Origin: an uncultured Azohydromonas sp.
Lineage (GTDB): Bacteria; Pseudomonadota; Gammaproteobacteria; Burkholderiales; Burkholderiaceae_C
Reading direction: 5' to 3'
NCBI RefSeq assembly: GCF_937926365.1
Contig: NZ_CALAOH010000226.1
Span: 62,001 to 126,000 of the forward strand
Length of the DNA stretch: 64,000 bases
Shown here: positions 60,486 to 64,000 of the stretch, one piece after another
Layout of the letters: every line of letters begins with the position of its first letter
Numbering within the stretch: the first letter of the stretch is position 1
The notes under the pieces: model-generated
What the model was told of the DNA's origin: nothing
Database searches by the model: none
Seen by the model: only the letters and a program-made list of their open reading frames with translations
Translations under genes and position numbers: made by a program

Positions 60486-61136
60486 TCAGTATTCGACAGG
60501 CACCGGGTCGAGGCTGCGCCAGAGATACCAGGTGGCCACCGAACGGTACGGCGCCCAGGCGTCACCGACCTCACGCGCCTCCGCACGTGATACCGGCTCA
60601 CCGCTGAAATAGTTAAGGCTGATGCCACGCAACAGGCCGACGTCGTCCAGCGGCAGCACGTTAGGGCGCATCAAGTGAAAAATGAGGAACATCTCGGCTG
60701 TCCATCGACCGATGCCGCGCACGGCGACGAGTTCCTCAATGATGGCTTCATCGTCCATCTGCTGCCATTGACGTACGTGAACCGTACCGTCGGTGAAGTG
60801 CGTAGCCAGGTCGCGCAGGTACTCCACCTTACGCGCCGACAGCCCCGCCGCCCGCATGGCCGTAACTTCGAGATCCAGTACGGCCGCAGGCTGCAGCCGA
60901 GTGGAGCGCCCACCGGAAAGCGCGATGAATCGCTCCCACACCGACTGCGCCGCGCGTACCGAGATCTGCTGCCCGACGATGGAGCGCGCCAATGTGGTGA
61001 AGGCGTCACCGCGGCACTGCAGCCGCGCCTCGCCGAACTGCGGGATGAGCTTGCGCATCACACGGTCACGCTTGGCCAGGTGCTTGCACGCCTCGTCCCA
61101 ATAGGCAGGCGTCACGGCGGCGGCCGGGCGCGCCAT
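60486..61136 (-). CDS. DNA-3-methyladenine glycosylase, AlkA-type HhH-GPD protein (216 aa)
   Basis: Base-excision repair glycosylase that removes alkylated purines. The helix-hairpin-helix VRGIGRWTAEMFLIF and the catalytic Asp in LPLDDVGLLRG are visible. At 216 aa it lacks the N-terminal domain of E. coli AlkA, as many bacterial homologues do. Its ATG directly follows the cysS stop. Confidence 0.9.
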   Translation of the reverse strand: MARPAAAVTPAYWDEACKHLAKRDRVMRKLIPQFGEARLQCRGDAFTTLARSIVGQQISVRAAQSVWERFIALSGGRSTRLQPAAVLDLEVTAMRAAGLSARKVEYLRDLATHFTDGTVHVRQWQQMDDEAIIEELVAVRGIGRWTAEMFLIFHLMRPNVLPLDDVGLLRGISLNYFSGEPVSRAEAREVGDAWAPYRSVATWYLWRSLDPVPVEY

Positions 61137-62516
61137 TCAGGCCTTCACCCAGGTCGTGCCCTGCGCCGAGTCCTGCAGCACGATGCCACGCTCGGCCAAG
61201 TTACGGCGGATGGCGTCGGCTGCTGCGAAATCGCGCGCCTTCTTAGCTGCGGCACGTTGCTCGATCAGCCGTTCGATGTCGGCGTTGTCAAGGGTGTTGC
61301 CTCCCTGCAGGAATGCGCGCGGTGACTGCTGCAACAGCCCCAGAACTGCACCCAGTGCCTTGAGCAGCGCAGCCGCGTCTGCCGAGTGACTGCGGTTGAC
61401 TTCGGCAGCCAGTTCGAACAACACAGCCACGGCGCCGGGGGTGTTGAAATCCTCGTCCATCGCGGCACGGAAGGCGGCGGCCTGCGGCTGTGTCCAATCG
61501 ATGGACTCTAGTGCAGGAACGGCCTCCAAGTTCGCCAGGGCCGTGTAGAGACGGCGCAGCGCGTGGCGGGCGTCCTCGAGGTTGGCATCGCTGAAGTTGA
61601 ACGGGCTGCGATAGTGGGTGCGCAACATGAAGAAGCGCACTGTCTCGCCGTCAAAGCTCTTCAGGACATCGCGGATTGTGAAGAAGTTGCCGAGCGATTT
61701 CGACATCTTCTCGTTGTCCACATTGAGGAAGCCGTTGTGCATCCACACGTTGACGAAAGTCTGGCCGGTGGCTCCCTCGCTCTGCGCGATCTCGTTTTCG
61801 TGGTGTGGGAACTGCAGGTCCATCCCGCCGCCGTGGATGTCGAAGTGCTCGCCCAGCAACGCACAGCTCATGGCCGAACACTCGATATGCCAGCCCGGAC
61901 GGCCTGGCCCGAAAGAGCTGGAGTATTTGGCATCAGCGGGTTCTTCCGGCTTGGCAGACTTCCACAGCACGAAGTCCAATGGGTCTTCCTTACCTTCCAA
62001 CACGGCCACGCGTTCGCCGGCGCGCAGTTCATCGAGCGACTTGCCGGAGAGCTTGCCGTAGCCAGGGAACTTGCGGACCGCAAAGTTGACGTCGCCCCCG
62101 GATGCCCGGTATGCCAGTCCCTTGTCCTCCAAGCGCTGGATCATTTCCAGCATCTGCGGTACGTATTCGGTAGCGCGCGGCTCGTGCGTCGGTGGCTCAA
62201 TGCCGATGGAGGCAACATCCTGGTGCATCGCGGCGATCATCTCGTCGGTGAGCTGCCGTATGGGAATGTTGCGTTCCAGAGCGCGACGGATGATCTTGTC
62301 GTCGATGTCAGTGATGTTGCGTACGTAGGTCACCTTGTAGCCACTGGCCCGCAGCCAACGACTCACGACGTCAAAGGCCATCATCATGCGCGCATGCCCG
62401 ACATGGCACAGGTCGTAGATGGTCATGCCGCACACATACATGCGTACATGCGAGGGTTCTATGGGTGTGAAAGGCTCGACCTGACGGCTGAGCGTGTTAT
62501 AGATGCGAAGGGTCAT
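61137..62516 (-). CDS. cysS: Cysteinyl-tRNA synthetase
   Basis: Charges tRNA-Cys. The class I signatures are CHVGHAR (HIGH-type, 37-43) and KMSKSLGNF; zinc ligands include Cys29 in YVCGM, the Cys in HIECSAMS and HHENEIAQ. ATG 62516 (MTLRIYNTLS) fits the family start; a longer in-frame ATG at 62639 reads through non-conserved sequence. Length 459 aa is normal. Confidence 0.97.
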   Translation of the reverse strand: MTLRIYNTLSRQVEPFTPIEPSHVRMYVCGMTIYDLCHVGHARMMMAFDVVSRWLRASGYKVTYVRNITDIDDKIIRRALERNIPIRQLTDEMIAAMHQDVASIGIEPPTHEPRATEYVPQMLEMIQRLEDKGLAYRASGGDVNFAVRKFPGYGKLSGKSLDELRAGERVAVLEGKEDPLDFVLWKSAKPEEPADAKYSSSFGPGRPGWHIECSAMSCALLGEHFDIHGGGMDLQFPHHENEIAQSEGATGQTFVNVWMHNGFLNVDNEKMSKSLGNFFTIRDVLKSFDGETVRFFMLRTHYRSPFNFSDANLEDARHALRRLYTALANLEAVPALESIDWTQPQAAAFRAAMDEDFNTPGAVAVLFELAAEVNRSHSADAAALLKALGAVLGLLQQSPRAFLQGGNTLDNADIERLIEQRAAAKKARDFAAADAIRRNLAERGIVLQDSAQGTTWVKA

Positions 62517-62642
62517 CGACGGGAAGGCGACAGCTAGCGCCGGGAACGTCCCAGATGCGACCCGCCCGGCAGGCGCCGGCCGGGAAACGGGCGCCGGGGG
62601 CTTCAGTAGAATCGGATCAGTATAGCCAAGGACGTCCAACCC

Positions 62643-63212
62643 ATGATCCGACTGACTGCCCTCACCTCCTTCGGCGCTGTGCTTGCTCTATGCATGACTG
62701 CACCCACAGCATTGGCACAAAAGGTGAAGCTGCAGACCTCAATGGGCGATGTGGTCATTGAAATTGCTGCCGACAAGGCGCCCAAGACTGCGGCCAATTT
62801 CTTGCAGTATGTACGCGCAGGACAGTACGACGGCACGGTGTTCCATCGTGTCATTGAGGATTTCATGATCCAGGGCGGCGGCATGTTGCCCGACCTGACT
62901 GAAAAGCCCACCCGTGCAGCCATTCCCCTAGAAAGCCGCAACGGCTTGTCCAATGTGCGTGGCAGCGTCGCGATGGCGCGCACCATGGTGCCCGACTCCG
63001 CCACAGCCCAGTTCTTTATCAATGTCAAGGACAACCCCTTCTTGGACCAGCCCAACGCGCGTGACGGCAATGGTTACGCCGTGTTCGGCAAAGTGGTTTC
63101 CGGTATGGAAGTCGTTGACAAGATCCGGCAAGTGCCCACCGGCAATAAAGGCCCCCACCAGAACGTGCCACTGCAGCCAGTGGTGATTAACAAAGCAACC
63201 GTAGAGAAGTGA
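62643..63212 (+). CDS. ppiA: Periplasmic peptidyl-prolyl isomerase, cyclophilin type
   Basis: A signal peptide (about 1-25, ending APTALAQ) precedes a cyclophilin domain with FHRVIEDFMIQGGG and AQFFINVKDN, which include the catalytic Arg and Phe. Speeds cis-trans proline isomerisation during folding of exported proteins. Divergent from cysS; about 2 nt before a second cyclophilin gene in the same direction. Confidence 0.92.
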   Translation: MIRLTALTSFGAVLALCMTAPTALAQKVKLQTSMGDVVIEIAADKAPKTAANFLQYVRAGQYDGTVFHRVIEDFMIQGGGMLPDLTEKPTRAAIPLESRNGLSNVRGSVAMARTMVPDSATAQFFINVKDNPFLDQPNARDGNGYAVFGKVVSGMEVVDKIRQVPTGNKGPHQNVPLQPVVINKATVEK

Positions 63213-63214
63213 AC

Positions 63215-63715
63215 ATGAGCAAGACCATTGAAATGACTACCAGCGCTGGCGCAATCCGCATTGAACTGGACGACGTCAAGGCGCCCGCTACGGTGGAGAA
63301 CTTCCTGAGTTACGTGCGAGCTGGCCACTACGACGGCACGGTGTTTCACCGAGTCATTCAGGGTTTCATGATTCAGGGTGGTGGCTTTGAACCCGGCATG
63401 AAGCAAAAGTCCACAGGAGCACCAATCAGCAACGAAAGCGCCAACGGTCTGCGCAACGAGAAGTACACCATTGCCATGGCTCGCACCATGGCGCCGCATT
63501 CGGCTACAGCCCAATTCTTCATCAACACCAAAAATAACGGCTTCCTGGATAAGGACCGTTCTCAGGACGGCTGGGGTTATGCCGTCTTCGGCAAGGTCGT
63601 CGCCGGTACCGATGTGGTCGATGCCATCGAACGCGTGGCTACTGGTAATCGTGGCGGACACGGCGACGTGCCTGTGCAGGACGTTGTTATTGAGCGCGTG
63701 GTCGAGGTCGCCTGA
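63215..63715 (+). CDS. ppiB: Cytoplasmic peptidyl-prolyl isomerase, cyclophilin type
   Basis: No signal peptide. FHRVIQGFMIQGGGFEPGM, MARTMAPHSATAQFFINTKNN-type core (catalytic Arg, Phe) and length 166 aa match PpiB. It is a clear paralogue of the preceding periplasmic gene. ATG 63215 follows GAGAAG; GTG 63209 is an in-frame alternative. Confidence 0.94.
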   Translation: MSKTIEMTTSAGAIRIELDDVKAPATVENFLSYVRAGHYDGTVFHRVIQGFMIQGGGFEPGMKQKSTGAPISNESANGLRNEKYTIAMARTMAPHSATAQFFINTKNNGFLDKDRSQDGWGYAVFGKVVAGTDVVDAIERVATGNRGGHGDVPVQDVVIERVVEVA

Positions 63716-63729
63716 GTACTCCAAAAATT

Positions 63730-64000
63730 ATGGCGGCAGTGCCGGTGCTGCCGCCGCTTGAAGTCATTTCAGCGCCTTCGAGCTGGGAGTGTGTTGATTT
63801 CATCAGCGATTTGCACCTGGATGCCTCGCGTCCGCACACTTTTGACGCTTGGAAGCGTTTCCTGGCGAAAACGGCTGGGCAGGCAGTGTTCATCCTGGGA
63901 GATTTGTTCGAGGCCTGGATCGGTGACGACGCATGTCGGCAAGAGGCCTTCGAAGCTGAGGCCATCAATGCACTACATCAGGCGGCGCAGCGCCGCTGGA
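63730..64000 (+). CDS. lpxH: UDP-2,3-diacylglucosamine hydrolase, 3' end missing
   Basis: Lipid A synthesis enzyme that cleaves UDP-2,3-diacylglucosamine to lipid X. The metallophosphoesterase motifs DFISDLHLD and ILGDLFEAWIGDD are visible in the 90 codons inside the window; the rest is cut off. ATG 63730 is the only reasonable start. The first codons form a GC-rich hairpin (63732-63739 with 63748-63755). The ppiB-lpxH order is usual in beta-proteobacteria. Confidence 0.88.
   Translation, partial: MAAVPVLPPLEVISAPSSWECVDFISDLHLDASRPHTFDAWKRFLAKTAGQAVFILGDLFEAWIGDDACRQEAFEAEAINALHQAAQRRW

Overview
The window comes from a high-GC betaproteobacterium, most likely of the order Burkholderiales. 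The evidence is the conserved tmk-holB-pilZ-tatD and mltG/ygfZ neighbourhood, the cysS-alkA-accA-tilS-lysC block, short overlapping operons, and intergenic palindromes whose translation reads VTPAKAGVH...PACAGMTK. No species can be named from the sequence alone.

Layout. (1) 1 to about 12,130 is the right-hand part of a tailed prophage: the end of a tape-measure gene, tail tip and fibre genes, a lysis cassette, a reverse-strand esterase of the sialate O-acetylesterase type, a small gene, and a tyrosine integrase lying against the 5' end of dusA, a known integration site. (2) 12,130 to 40,870 is chromosome. It holds dusA, a cardiolipin synthase, an EamA exporter, a six-gene leftward cluster for gamma-glutamylated polyamine catabolism (two glutamine-synthetase-like ligases, an aldehyde dehydrogenase, two aminotransferases, a PuuD-type hydrolase), a divergent six-gene set matching mxaRSACKL (methanol dehydrogenase maturation) but with no dehydrogenase gene here, aceA, an esterase, an acetyltransferase, the ygfZ-DUF4936-NRDE operon, and the mltG-tmk-holB-pilZ-tatD-ankyrin run. 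(3) 40,871 to 56,710 is a 15.8-kb integrated element in the 3' end of tRNA-Ser(GCU), bounded by a 14-bp direct repeat. It carries a P4-type integrase, an unknown protein, an AlpA-like regulator, a Bro-N antirepressor-like protein, a primase-like zinc-finger protein, a RepA-like ATPase, many small unknown genes, and one tape-measure protein without capsid, portal or terminase genes. (4) 56,697 to 64,000 is chromosome: tRNA-Ser, lysC, tilS, accA, alkA, cysS, two cyclophilins and the start of lpxH.

The most interesting signal is in region 3. A composite repeat (two direct GATGGGT-type heptamers, then 33-35 bp, then a 21-bp palindrome TGGCGGA-N7-TCCGCCA) occurs at the right attachment site and three more times inside the element, about 4 kb apart. 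The same palindrome forms the left attachment core, and the heptamer pair also precedes the integrase gene. Two internal copies lie about 20 nt upstream of start codons. The element therefore looks built from about 4-kb blocks, each bounded by an attP-like module. Other notable items are an inverted iteron cluster at the end of the RepA-like gene, a candidate structured RNA, four tandem paralogous small genes, and integrase-arm-like heptamers beside dusA.
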